From contig JABMNZ010000001.1 in the NCBI GenBank assembly GCA_013204395.1, positions 1 to 43,769 on the forward strand: a stretch of 43,769 nt of DNA. The letters run 5' to 3'. The position numbers and the translations under genes are program-made. Below, in pieces: positions 34,113 through 41,624 of this stretch. Within the stretch, counting starts at the first letter, position 1. Each line of letters begins with the position of its first letter. The DNA comes from Parcubacteria group bacterium. Its GTDB lineage: Bacteria > Patescibacteriota > Patescibacteriia > UBA9934 > GWF2-40-263. Under the pieces are notes generated by a model. The model saw nothing but the letters and a program-made list of their open reading frames with translations, did no database searches and was not told the DNA's origin.

Positions 34113-34123
34113 AGCGTACTTTT

Positions 34124-36028
34124 ATGATCAATATGCACCTGCCAATAAAATTGGATAGGTACCTGCTATGGGGGGTGCGTGTTGGGGTATATCTTCACCT
34201 CTTGATATTATTTGTTTATTCAAAGGAACTCTTGTTTCCTTTTGGCACAACAAAAGCACACTTGTTCCTTTTGATCGGAGAGCTAACTTTTATTTTATAC
34301 CTGTGGCTCGCTGCTAGAAAAAAAGAATACGCACCGCAGATAGGGGTGGTGGGCAAGTGGCTGTATTTGTTTATTGGGGTACTTTGTTTGGCAACGATTT
34401 TTGGAGTTGATCCTTTAGCAAGTTTTTGGTCAGGAGTTGAGAGGTCCACTGGACTTCTTTTTTGGATCCACCTTGGCATGCTGTACATGGTAATCACTGG
34501 CGTGATGCAATCGCGTCGCGACTGGAATATTTTTCTGGGTGTCATTGCCGCAGCGTCTGTGGTGGTAGCCCTTTGTTTTTTAGGGGAGGAGTTCAAGCTA
34601 TTTGTTATCCCAGCGACTAAGGGGGGATCGACCATTGGAAATTCATCGTTTTTTGGAACTTATTTGATATTAAGCATGACTTTGGTTGGTGTATTGGCAG
34701 CGCGTGTTAACTCTAGGCTACAGCGTATTTTGGCATTGGGAGCTTTGTTTGTTCTTATATTTGCCCTGCTTTTCACATCAGCATACGCGGCAATTTATTC
34801 TTTTTTTGGAGGAGGTGTTTTGTTTGCTGCTTTGGCCCTGTGGCAGAGCGCGCAGTCATCTCGTGGGAAGTACGCAGCCATTGGTATCGTTTCGATTCTT
34901 GGTTTGGTTTTTTTATCTATCTCAGTACTCGCTCTGACACCTGGGAGTTCTGTTAGACAAGCTGTGATAGACATGACTGGTGAGGGGAGATTTGTTGTGT
35001 GGGATATTGCTCTTGATGGAATCGCTCAGCGGCCACTACTTGGGTGGGGGCCAGAAAATGTCCCCGCTGTTGTTGCCGAACATTACAACCCATGTTTTGG
35101 TTCGAGTCGTTGTGATGATGCGTGGTTTGATCGTGTACATAATAAAGTTTTGGATGTGCTTCTTGATGCAGGTGTCCTTGGCCTGATTGCTCTTGTTGGT
35201 TTGTGGTTTGTTGTTGCCAAAGGTTTGATTGCACGTTTAAGGGATGGTGATTTAACTCAACCAATCTTACTAACGGGCTTTGCTGCATATATCGTCCAGA
35301 GCCTTACGGTTTTTGATACGCTCTCATCTTTTCTTATTTGGATAATCGCTCTTGCCTTTGTTGATCAGTTATTTCAAAACAAAAAGATCCTTCCTGTCTC
35401 AATGATTGTTCTAATAGTGGCGACCTTGCTTTTGCCGATAACCTTTTGGTTTTTTGTGATAGGACCGTTTGTTGGCAATTGGTCTTCTGTGGAATTACTT
35501 TCAGCGCCAGATGAGCAGACACGTCTTGCACTCTATGAGATTGCAGCAACAAGATCTGGATATGGTATCGACGTTCGCCGTGCGTTCTTGGCTCAAGAGA
35601 CAGGGAGAGCTCTTTGGAAAGTAAATGCTGAGCAAGCATCTGGATTGTCAGATCTATTTGAAAAAGAAATTGCACTGACACAGCAGGCTAATCTAGATAC
35701 GATTGAACGTGCTCCACATGCTTTGCGAAATTATGTTGAGCTTGCATATGTTTACCATGGGGCATCTAGAAATTTTGACACATACACCCTTGAGGATGCC
35801 GAGCTACTTCTTAAAAGGGGACTTGAGGTTTCACCAATCTCACATGAACTTAATTGGGCACTAGCTTCTGTGTATTTGGGACAAGGGCGCAATGAGGAAG
35901 CGCTGGCTCTTACAGCGTCATCATTGGAGGCGGGCCCGGATGTTCCAAGAGCGCAGGAGCTACATACCCTGGCTCAGCAGATTGCCTCGGGAGAGGCATC
36001 GCTCGCACTTTTGGAGAAGTTCTACTAA
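34124..36028 (+). CDS. O-antigen ligase/polymerase-like membrane protein with TPR tail (paralogue 3)
   Basis: A 634-residue paralogue, more diverged than the first two: VDPLASFWSGVERSTGLLFWIH, GGSTIGNSSFFGTYLI, GRFVVWDIALDGIAQRPLLGWGPENV and WFDRVHNKVLDVLLDAGVLGLI. The conserved Ala before His of the loop is Val here, and the His is kept. The C-terminal tail has SHELNWALASVYLGQGRNEEALAL, a TPR pair. It precedes the sugar-phosphate transferase by 18 bases. Confidence 0.84.
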   Translation: MINMHLPIKLDRYLLWGVRVGVYLHLLILFVYSKELLFPFGTTKAHLFLLIGELTFILYLWLAARKKEYAPQIGVVGKWLYLFIGVLCLATIFGVDPLASFWSGVERSTGLLFWIHLGMLYMVITGVMQSRRDWNIFLGVIAAASVVVALCFLGEEFKLFVIPATKGGSTIGNSSFFGTYLILSMTLVGVLAARVNSRLQRILALGALFVLIFALLFTSAYAAIYSFFGGGVLFAALALWQSAQSSRGKYAAIGIVSILGLVFLSISVLALTPGSSVRQAVIDMTGEGRFVVWDIALDGIAQRPLLGWGPENVPAVVAEHYNPCFGSSRCDDAWFDRVHNKVLDVLLDAGVLGLIALVGLWFVVAKGLIARLRDGDLTQPILLTGFAAYIVQSLTVFDTLSSFLIWIIALAFVDQLFQNKKILPVSMIVLIVATLLLPITFWFFVIGPFVGNWSSVELLSAPDEQTRLALYEIAATRSGYGIDVRRAFLAQETGRALWKVNAEQASGLSDLFEKEIALTQQANLDTIERAPHALRNYVELAYVYHGASRNFDTYTLEDAELLLKRGLEVSPISHELNWALASVYLGQGRNEEALALTASSLEAGPDVPRAQELHTLAQQIASGEASLALLEKFY

Positions 36029-36046
36029 GATGCCGGCAAACAGATA

Positions 36047-37369
36047 ATGAAAAGTATGCATTTACGTGAGAAGAAAATAGTCCTTCTTTTGGGGGATATT
36101 CTGCTGATGTATGGAGCTCTTGTGCTGACCATGTGGATTCGTTTTGGCGATTTGTACACGCATCAGCTTGTTGAGCATATAATCCCTTTTTCTTTTGTAT
36201 ACATACTTTGGCTCGTGGGTTTCTATGTTTTGGGGCTTTATGATCTGTCTACAATACCCTCGTCACAGCGATTTTTAGGCAGGTTTTTTGGAGGATTGAT
36301 ATTAATGATAGCAATTGGTTCAGCATTTTTTTATCTCATTCCCACAACAGCCATTACCCCTAAGACCAATCTTGTCGTTCACGTTGCACTGCTTGGTGGG
36401 CTAGTTCTTCTTTGGAGGAGTGTCTATTTTAGAAAGTTGGCGACATTGAATCCATGGCGCATCGGAATTTTCGGTGAGCCAAAAGAGGTTCAGGATTTGC
36501 ATGCACTTATTCGACTACATAAACATCTTGGTTTTGAGAGTGTGACGTTTTCATTATTGGATGCATCTTTACCAGACAAGATTCGCAAGCACGGACTACA
36601 TGTGGTTGTACTTCCAAGCACGGCTGTTTCAGATCCTGAGTTGCTGCAGGTTATGTATGCGACACTTCCAATGGGCACGGCTTACATGAACTTTGCTCAG
36701 GCATACGAACGATTCTCAAAAAAAATACCTTTGTCAGCAATAGATCAGAGGTGGTTTTTAAACAATGTGGCAGAGCGTCACGATGGTTTGTATCAACAAG
36801 TGAAACGTCTTGGCGACTTTGTTACATCACTACTGCTTCTAACACTTTCATTTCCTGTCTGGGTCTTGATTGCACTAGCCATCAAGATTGAAGATAGGGG
36901 ACATATTTTTTACACTCAAAGGCGAGTGGGAAAGAACAGTAAATTATTTTCAATTATTAAATTTCGTTCCATGCGAAAGGATGCGGAAGTCTATGGGGCG
37001 CAGTGGGCACAGAAGCGAGACGCACGCGTTACGCGTGTTGGAAAGTTTTTAAGAGCGTCACATTTGGATGAATTGCCTCAGTTGATCAATGTGCTACGTG
37101 GGGATATCTCGCTGGTTGGACCACGACCAGAACGTCCAGAGTTTGTCACGCGACTTGAAAAAGAAGTTCCTCACTACAATGTTCGTCATTTAATCACTCC
37201 GGGATTCACTGGGTGGGCACAGATAAATTTCCGTTACGCTCGCTCTGTGATGGACTCACGAGAGAAATTTGAATACGACCTGTACTACATAAAGAACAGA
37301 TCGCTTTTTCTAGATTTACTTATTCTACTGAAAACAGCCCGACTCTTTTTTCCACAGTCTGAGGGATAA
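36047..37369 (+). CDS. Undecaprenyl-phosphate sugar-1-phosphate transferase (WbaP/EPS type)
   Basis: A 440-residue initiating enzyme that moves a sugar-1-phosphate from a nucleotide-sugar to undecaprenyl phosphate. The N-terminal half has four membrane helices and a central Rossmann-like domain near 130-210. The catalytic C-terminal part begins KRLGDFVTSLLLLTLSFPVWVL and has IFYTQRRVGKNSKLFSIIKFRSMRKDAE, LRASHLDELPQLINVLRGDISLVGPRPERPEF and the final PGFTGWAQIN. It is the last gene of the ligase operon and the first step in glycan assembly. A strong terminator follows within 80 bases. Confidence 0.93.
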   Translation: MKSMHLREKKIVLLLGDILLMYGALVLTMWIRFGDLYTHQLVEHIIPFSFVYILWLVGFYVLGLYDLSTIPSSQRFLGRFFGGLILMIAIGSAFFYLIPTTAITPKTNLVVHVALLGGLVLLWRSVYFRKLATLNPWRIGIFGEPKEVQDLHALIRLHKHLGFESVTFSLLDASLPDKIRKHGLHVVVLPSTAVSDPELLQVMYATLPMGTAYMNFAQAYERFSKKIPLSAIDQRWFLNNVAERHDGLYQQVKRLGDFVTSLLLLTLSFPVWVLIALAIKIEDRGHIFYTQRRVGKNSKLFSIIKFRSMRKDAEVYGAQWAQKRDARVTRVGKFLRASHLDELPQLINVLRGDISLVGPRPERPEFVTRLEKEVPHYNVRHLITPGFTGWAQINFRYARSVMDSREKFEYDLYYIKNRSLFLDLLILLKTARLFFPQSEG

Positions 37370-37412
37370 AATGAAGGTGTGGATAGCATCAGTTGTCCAT
37401 GCTGCCTTAGAC

Positions 37413-37446
37413 AAAAACAAGACGATATAAAACTCGTCTTGTTTTT
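37413..37446. terminator. Strong rho-independent terminator of the glycan operon
   Basis: AAAAACAAGACGA (37413-37425) pairs with TCGTCTTGTTTTT (37434-37446) around an eight-base loop, a perfect 13-bp stem ending in T's on the plus strand and equally on the minus strand. It closes the operon 30063-37369 and separates it from the surface-protein genes. Confidence 0.9.
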
Positions 37447-37503
37447 ATACAAAACCTATCCACACACACCAACCATCACCACCCCCCCCAACCACCACCC
37501 ACC

Positions 37504-37593
37504 AGCGAGGAAAACAAGCACTGGAAAAACTTTGAGTCGGCCTACCTGCGACCGATCTCACAAGTTCTTTCCAGGGATTGTTTTCCCCACGCT
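37504..37593. other. Long imperfect stem-loop in the 37370-37731 spacer
   Basis: Nested arms pair in order: AGCG/CGCT, GGAAAACAA (37509-37517)/TTGTTTTCC (37578-37586), CTGGAAA/TTTCCAG, AACTT/AAGTT, TGAG/CTCA and TCGG/CCGA, with an 11-base loop. About 33 pairs form over 90 bases with small bulges. There is no T-tract, so it is not a simple terminator. The remaining spacer holds a CA- and C-rich stretch (37460-37503) and the promoter at 37657-37665. No gene is seen in this 362-base spacer. Confidence 0.7.
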
Positions 37594-37656
37594 AAACCCA
37601 CTACATTTTTTCTCCAACTTTATACACAGTTGTAGCTACAAAGCACTTGTTCATCA

Positions 37657-37665
37657 TGTTATAAT
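37657..37665 (+). promoter_or_regulatory. Extended -10 promoter of the surface-protein genes
   Basis: TGT-TATAAT (37657-37665) is a perfect -10 with TG extension; TACAAA (37637-37642) is a weak -35 at 17 bp. The leader to the ATG at 37732 would be about 60 bases and carries no good Shine-Dalgarno sequence. Confidence 0.55.
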
Positions 37666-37731
37666 TTCTGCGAATCTTTTGGCGTTACCCGCGCCATCAA
37701 TTTACATTTAACCGCCTAATAATTTTTTTCT

Positions 37732-39246
37732 ATGCAGAAGACCGCCGTCCTATTCCTTGGCCTTGCGATCTCCATCGCAAGCTTCGGCATCTCCACGGTC
37801 CACGCTTCAGGCGCGGCCACGTTCTCGCTGTCTCCAACAAACACTTCGGTGGATACGGGAGACAGTTTTAGTTTGAGCGTACTCATCGATCCTAGTGGGG
37901 AGTCTCTCGACACTGCGCGTGTGGAGATTGAGTTTGACGCAGCCTTACTCGAGGTCACAGCCTTTGATCTTGGAAGTCTGTTCCCATACGTTTCACCATC
38001 AAGCGAAATTGATAATACCGCTGGTGAACTTTCGCAAGGAGCATTTAAGTTCGGAACAGCCGTGACGAGTTCAGGAACATTCGGAACGGTTACGTTTCGC
38101 GCCTTGAGTTCTGGAGCAGCCACAATTTCAGTGACGAGCGACTCACGACTAATTTCAGACGGAGTTGAAAAGATAAACACAAGCTCTCTTGGATCTGCAA
38201 CGATCTCAATCGACGGTGCTGAGGTTGAGGCAATCGCCGATGAAGTAACAACCGATGAGTCTTCGTCTGGTAGTGGGTCTTCATCATCGGCTTCACTAGA
38301 AGAGCAGGCACTTGTCTACTTCGGAGCTTTCTACGCACGCATGCCATCAAATGCTAATGATTGGGCAGCCCTTCACTGTATCGCCTACGGCGGCTGTCAG
38401 GGTGACCCACGAAATGTGGATGCTGAGTCTGCAGCGCTCGTTATATATGGAGCAAAATATGGAGCCATGCCTGCAACTTCAATGGAATGGAATGTAATCC
38501 ATACATTGGCTTATACAGATTTCCTAGGTGAATCAACTCAGGTTGTTTCAGAAGAGACATCTGAGGTTGCTGAAGTGGTTGTAGAAGAAGAGGTGGTTGA
38601 AGAAGAGGTCGCCACCGAAGAAGAGGTAGTGGTAGAAGAGGTTGAAGAAGTAGTAGTAGAAACAGATGTGAGCCTTGAGGCTCAGGCACTTGTCTACTTC
38701 GGAGCTTTCTACGCACGCATGCCATCGTCTAGCAATGACTGGGAAGCACTTCACTGCATCGCCTACGGCGGTTGTCAGGGTGACCCACGAGATCTAGTGG
38801 CAGAACAAAATGCTCTCATCTTGTTTGGTCAGAAGTACGCCAAGATGCCAGCAACGTCTATGGAATGGAATGTGCTTCACACAATTGCTTACACAGACCT
38901 ACTTACCTACGACATGCAGGGAGATGAAGAGGAAGTAGTAGAAGAGATTATTGAAGAAGTCGTTGAAGAGGTAGTAGAAGAGGTAGTAGAGGAAGAGGTT
39001 GTCGAAGAGCTTACAGTTGAGCAGCAGGCGATTGGCTGGTTTGGCCAATTGACTGGTGCACTTCCATCTTCTGATGCCGACTGGACAGCAGTTGATTATA
39101 TGGTGAACGGATACACACCTGAGACACAGGACCTAGAGGCTGAGTCTGCAGCGATAACAACATTTGTAAGCACATTCGGTGCACTTCCTGGATCTGATCA
39201 GGACTGGAACATTGTTGCAGCAATTGCTTACTCAGGAGCCTTCTAA
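37732..39246 (+). CDS. Secreted cohesin-like protein with six-fold FG-MP-DW repeat
   Basis: A 504-residue exported protein. Signal peptide 1-26 (cut after VHA). Residues 29-161 read as a cohesin-like beta-sandwich: PTNTSVDTGDSFSLSVLIDP, ARVEIEFDAALLEVT, IDNTAGELSQGAFKFG and GTFGTVTFRAL. Then come three modules at about 189-265, 315-391 and 429-502. Each is made of two half-repeats with the pattern FGxxYxxMP....DWxxLHxIAY. Glu/Val-rich linkers (276-312 and 398-428) separate them. Modules one and two carry a Cys pair (CIAYGGC). The repeat is not one I recognise. Codon use is more GC-rich and regular than in the glycan genes, suggesting high expression. Confidence 0.75.
   Translation: MQKTAVLFLGLAISIASFGISTVHASGAATFSLSPTNTSVDTGDSFSLSVLIDPSGESLDTARVEIEFDAALLEVTAFDLGSLFPYVSPSSEIDNTAGELSQGAFKFGTAVTSSGTFGTVTFRALSSGAATISVTSDSRLISDGVEKINTSSLGSATISIDGAEVEAIADEVTTDESSSGSGSSSSASLEEQALVYFGAFYARMPSNANDWAALHCIAYGGCQGDPRNVDAESAALVIYGAKYGAMPATSMEWNVIHTLAYTDFLGESTQVVSEETSEVAEVVVEEEVVEEEVATEEEVVVEEVEEVVVETDVSLEAQALVYFGAFYARMPSSSNDWEALHCIAYGGCQGDPRDLVAEQNALILFGQKYAKMPATSMEWNVLHTIAYTDLLTYDMQGDEEEVVEEIIEEVVEEVVEEVVEEEVVEELTVEQQAIGWFGQLTGALPSSDADWTAVDYMVNGYTPETQDLEAESAAITTFVSTFGALPGSDQDWNIVAAIAYSGAF
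38305..38726 (+). repeat. 44-bp identical direct repeat inside the cohesin-like gene
   Basis: The 44 bases at 38305-38348 recur without change at 38683-38726, starting modules one and two of the protein. The following bases differ more, so the copies were duplicated or homogenised recently. The Glu/Val linker between them (about 38560-38660) is a low-complexity GAAGAGGT-type repeat. Confidence 0.9.
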
Positions 39247-39272
39247 GTCACTTGTCAATCGAGCATACGATT

Positions 39273-40124
39273 ATGAGATATACAACACTACCGCTCTTGC
39301 TCGTGGCTTTCACCCTCTTTGCACTCCCATGGGGTGTGGGTGCAGTCTCTTCAACGAGCTACGAAGTGCTTCCGGAGCAAGGATTCCTTTCCACCCATGG
39401 TGGTGAAGCTACATCAACAAGTTATCAGCTTCAGGGAGCCATTGAGTCTATTCCAGGATTCTCAACGTCATCAAGTTATGAATTAGAAAGTGGAGATGGA
39501 TTCGAGTATTTCTGTGGAGATGGATTTATTGATCCGGGTGAGACCTGTGATGGAGCGTCTTTAGATGGTGAGACCTGTAGCTCACAAGGATTCGCTAGCG
39601 GAACATTAACATGTAGCAGCACATGCACACTCGTCACAAGCGCCTGTAACGTCGGAGGTGGCGGAGGTGGCGGCGGCGGAGGTGGCGGAGGCAGTTCATC
39701 TGCAACAAGCGCCCCATCCGTTGATGATTCACTTACAGACATCACCTTTACTTACTCCAGCTCACTTATTCTCTTCGGAGATAAGGAGACTACAGCCGAT
39801 AGCGTTACAGTAGAGGGCAGTGCAAGTTCAGTGACATACCCAACAACAACATCATGGAGCAAGACAGTTACTCTGACTTACGGAACGAATGAGTTTGAGG
39901 TTATTGCCATGAATGGGACAACTCCCTCAGCTGCTACGACCTATGAGATTTACCGGCGTCTCATAGGGGACCTGACTCAAGATGACACGGTAGATGATTA
40001 CGACCTAAGCCGATTCGTCGGTATGTGGGGAGACGATAATAGAGAGGGGGACTTCAATGAGGACAGCACGGTTGATGATTACGACTTCTCAATGCTAGTG
40101 GCTCGATGGAACACCTCAGTATAA
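39273..40124 (+). CDS. Secreted dockerin-like protein with Cys-rich and Gly13 segments
   Basis: A 283-residue exported protein. Signal peptide about 1-24. Residues 25-78 hold STSYE/TSYQL-type repeats common in CPR surface proteins. CGDGFIDPGETCDG (81-94) begins a Cys-rich segment of the CGDG-GE-CD kind with six cysteines (81-125). A run of 13 glycines (128-140) is followed by a beta domain. Residues 232-278 are a type I dockerin: GDLTQDDTVDDYDL and GDFNEDSTVDDYDF are two calcium loops with Asp at positions 1, 5, 9 and 12. The ATG at 39273 is preferred to a TTG seven codons earlier because it starts the signal peptide. The gene follows the cohesin-like gene by 26 bases. Confidence 0.82.
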   Translation: MRYTTLPLLLVAFTLFALPWGVGAVSSTSYEVLPEQGFLSTHGGEATSTSYQLQGAIESIPGFSTSSSYELESGDGFEYFCGDGFIDPGETCDGASLDGETCSSQGFASGTLTCSSTCTLVTSACNVGGGGGGGGGGGGGSSSATSAPSVDDSLTDITFTYSSSLILFGDKETTADSVTVEGSASSVTYPTTTSWSKTVTLTYGTNEFEVIAMNGTTPSAATTYEIYRRLIGDLTQDDTVDDYDLSRFVGMWGDDNREGDFNEDSTVDDYDFSMLVARWNTSV

Positions 40125-40137
40125 ATAAGTAACACAA

Positions 40138-40192
40138 GGCGGGAACATACCGCACCATGACCACGGTGGTCCTGAAGCGATATGTTCCCGCC
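40138..40192. other. Stem-loop between dockerin and anchored cohesin genes
   Basis: GGCGGGAACATA (40138-40149) pairs with TATGTTCCCGCC (40181-40192), extended after one mismatch by CGC/GCG. The apex holds GACCA/TGGTC. No T-tract follows. It lies 14 bases past the dockerin gene stop and may be a 3' stability element or a rho-type stop signal. Confidence 0.75.
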
Positions 40193-40229
40193 TACATAGA
40201 ATTAAGAGACGGAGGAAGACGGAAAACCT

Positions 40230-41465
40230 ATGAAACACTTATTCTCTGGATTACTGATTGCGGTCGTTGTGATGTTGCCTGGGATGTCCCTTGCGGCAGG
40301 CAACGCAACAATGAGCTTCGCTGAAGTAACGGTATCCGCTGAACAAGGAGAGTCGTTTGACCTCACAGTCCAAGTTCAACCCAATGGGGAAGCCTTGGAC
40401 ACTGTTCGCTCAATTGTTACCTACGACCCAGCAACTCTCAGTGCGCAGTATGTGACACTGACAGGAGCGTTTGATCGCTCAGCACCTGGGAACTATATCG
40501 ACAATAGAACAGGAAAAGTTTCATGGGGAGGGTTCACACTCGATGGGCCTGTATCAAGCACAACATCGTTCGTTTCCATTAACTTCTTGGCTCTTCAGGA
40601 AGGAACCACAGCAGTCTCAATTAATGGAGACTCTAGGGCCATCTCAGCTGGTACTGAGAACATTGATCCAACAGATCTAGGATCAAGTGTGGTTACTGTG
40701 GGTGCTGCCGCTGTGGCAGATCCAACTCTCTCACTGGTTATTCTAGAGTCTGACTCTCATCCAGATCAGAACGCCTGGTATTCAAATGCCAGTGTGAACC
40801 TAAACTGGATAGAGATAGCTGCAGATAGCAGAATCGCATCGTACCTCTATGACTTCGATCAGTCGTCTTCAACAGACCCTTCTACGGCATTGGCCGCAGG
40901 ATCCACTGAGATGACTCAGGAGGTCACAGAAGATGGAATCTACTACTTCCATATAAAGGGAGTACAGACAGACGGTCGTGAGACAGACGTTGTACATCAC
41001 CGCGTTCAAGTAGATACAACAGACCCAAATCCTATAGAGCTCTCTGTACAAGATGCAAAGCTCTTAGAAGGGGAGTCAGCCTGGTTCACCTTTGCAACCA
41101 CTGACGACACAGCAGGTGTCCTGCAGTATCAGATCGCTCTGAACTCGAGTGATTTCAAGGTCCAGTCAAGCCCGCTTGAAATGGAAGACCTGGATCCAGG
41201 TACGTACTTTTTCCGAGTTGTGGCCCTGGACAGAGCAGGGAATACAGCCTATGGGAGCACTTCTGTGCGAGTGTATCCAGAAGGAACAGATGTTGATCGG
41301 CCAGAGGGCTATGAGCCAGCTTCAGAGATAACAGCAGTGGTAAGTTCCTTATCTGGCAGTGATGATGAAACGGCGTCGAGTACTCAAACATTAATAACTC
41401 TCGTTTTGGGAGTCCTAATAGCGCTTGGTCTAATCTATGCAATCGCCAGGCGTAAGAAATCTTAA
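40230..41465 (+). CDS. Membrane-anchored cohesin-like surface protein
   Basis: A 411-residue exported protein. Signal peptide 1-23 (LAA cut). Residues 27-158 form a cohesin-like domain with AEVTVSAEQGESFDLTVQVQPN, RSIVTYDPATLSAQYVT, NYIDNRTGKVSWGGF and SFVSINFLAL, in the order of the first cohesin-like protein. Residues 165-350 are two Ig/Fn3-like domains (SHPDQNAWYSNASVNLNW, FFRVVALDRAGNTAYGSTSVRV). A Ser/Thr-rich spacer leads to a membrane helix (387-405) and the basic tail ARRKKS, so the protein is fixed in the membrane with its domains outside. GGAGG (40211-40215) lies 14 bases before the ATG, slightly far. Confidence 0.82.
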   Translation: MKHLFSGLLIAVVVMLPGMSLAAGNATMSFAEVTVSAEQGESFDLTVQVQPNGEALDTVRSIVTYDPATLSAQYVTLTGAFDRSAPGNYIDNRTGKVSWGGFTLDGPVSSTTSFVSINFLALQEGTTAVSINGDSRAISAGTENIDPTDLGSSVVTVGAAAVADPTLSLVILESDSHPDQNAWYSNASVNLNWIEIAADSRIASYLYDFDQSSSTDPSTALAAGSTEMTQEVTEDGIYYFHIKGVQTDGRETDVVHHRVQVDTTDPNPIELSVQDAKLLEGESAWFTFATTDDTAGVLQYQIALNSSDFKVQSSPLEMEDLDPGTYFFRVVALDRAGNTAYGSTSVRVYPEGTDVDRPEGYEPASEITAVVSSLSGSDDETASSTQTLITLVLGVLIALGLIYAIARRKKS

Positions 41466-41493
41466 CTAAGCCCTTATGGATTCAGGAATTGAC

Positions 41494-41574
41494 TGAGTGA
41501 TTTGGTGACGAAGCGACCGTGTGTACCCACACATGGGCTTTGGCCATCTGTGGTTTTGTCACCAGAATCACTCA
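41494..41574. other. Two-tier stem-loop before the beta-repeat protein gene
   Basis: TGAGTGATTTGGTGAC (41494-41509) pairs with GTCACCAGAATCACTCA (41558-41574) with one bulge. Inside it CCACACATGG (41527-41536) pairs with CCATCTGTGG (41544-41553) with one mismatch. No T-tract follows. It lies in the 159-base spacer between two surface-protein genes; no promoter is evident there. Confidence 0.75.
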
Positions 41575-41624
41575 ACAACTCTGAACCCATTTCATAAAAA
41601 ATGCCTAAATAACGCACCTAACGT

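Noticed and set aside
37460-37503. CA/C-rich stretch with a run of eight C as a phase-variation tract
   Set aside because: It lies outside any gene and 150 bases from the nearest promoter; no effect can be argued.
37716-38180. Minus-strand frame opposite the cohesin-like gene
   Set aside because: It is the antisense of a clear signal peptide and cohesin-like domain, with no promoter or ribosome binding site.
39654-39696. GGCGGAGGT-type repeat as a CRISPR or tandem-repeat element
   Set aside because: It is the coding run for 13 glycines in the dockerin protein; there are no spacers.
41494-41574. Rho-independent terminator
   Set aside because: The stem is long and two-tiered but no T-tract follows on either strand.
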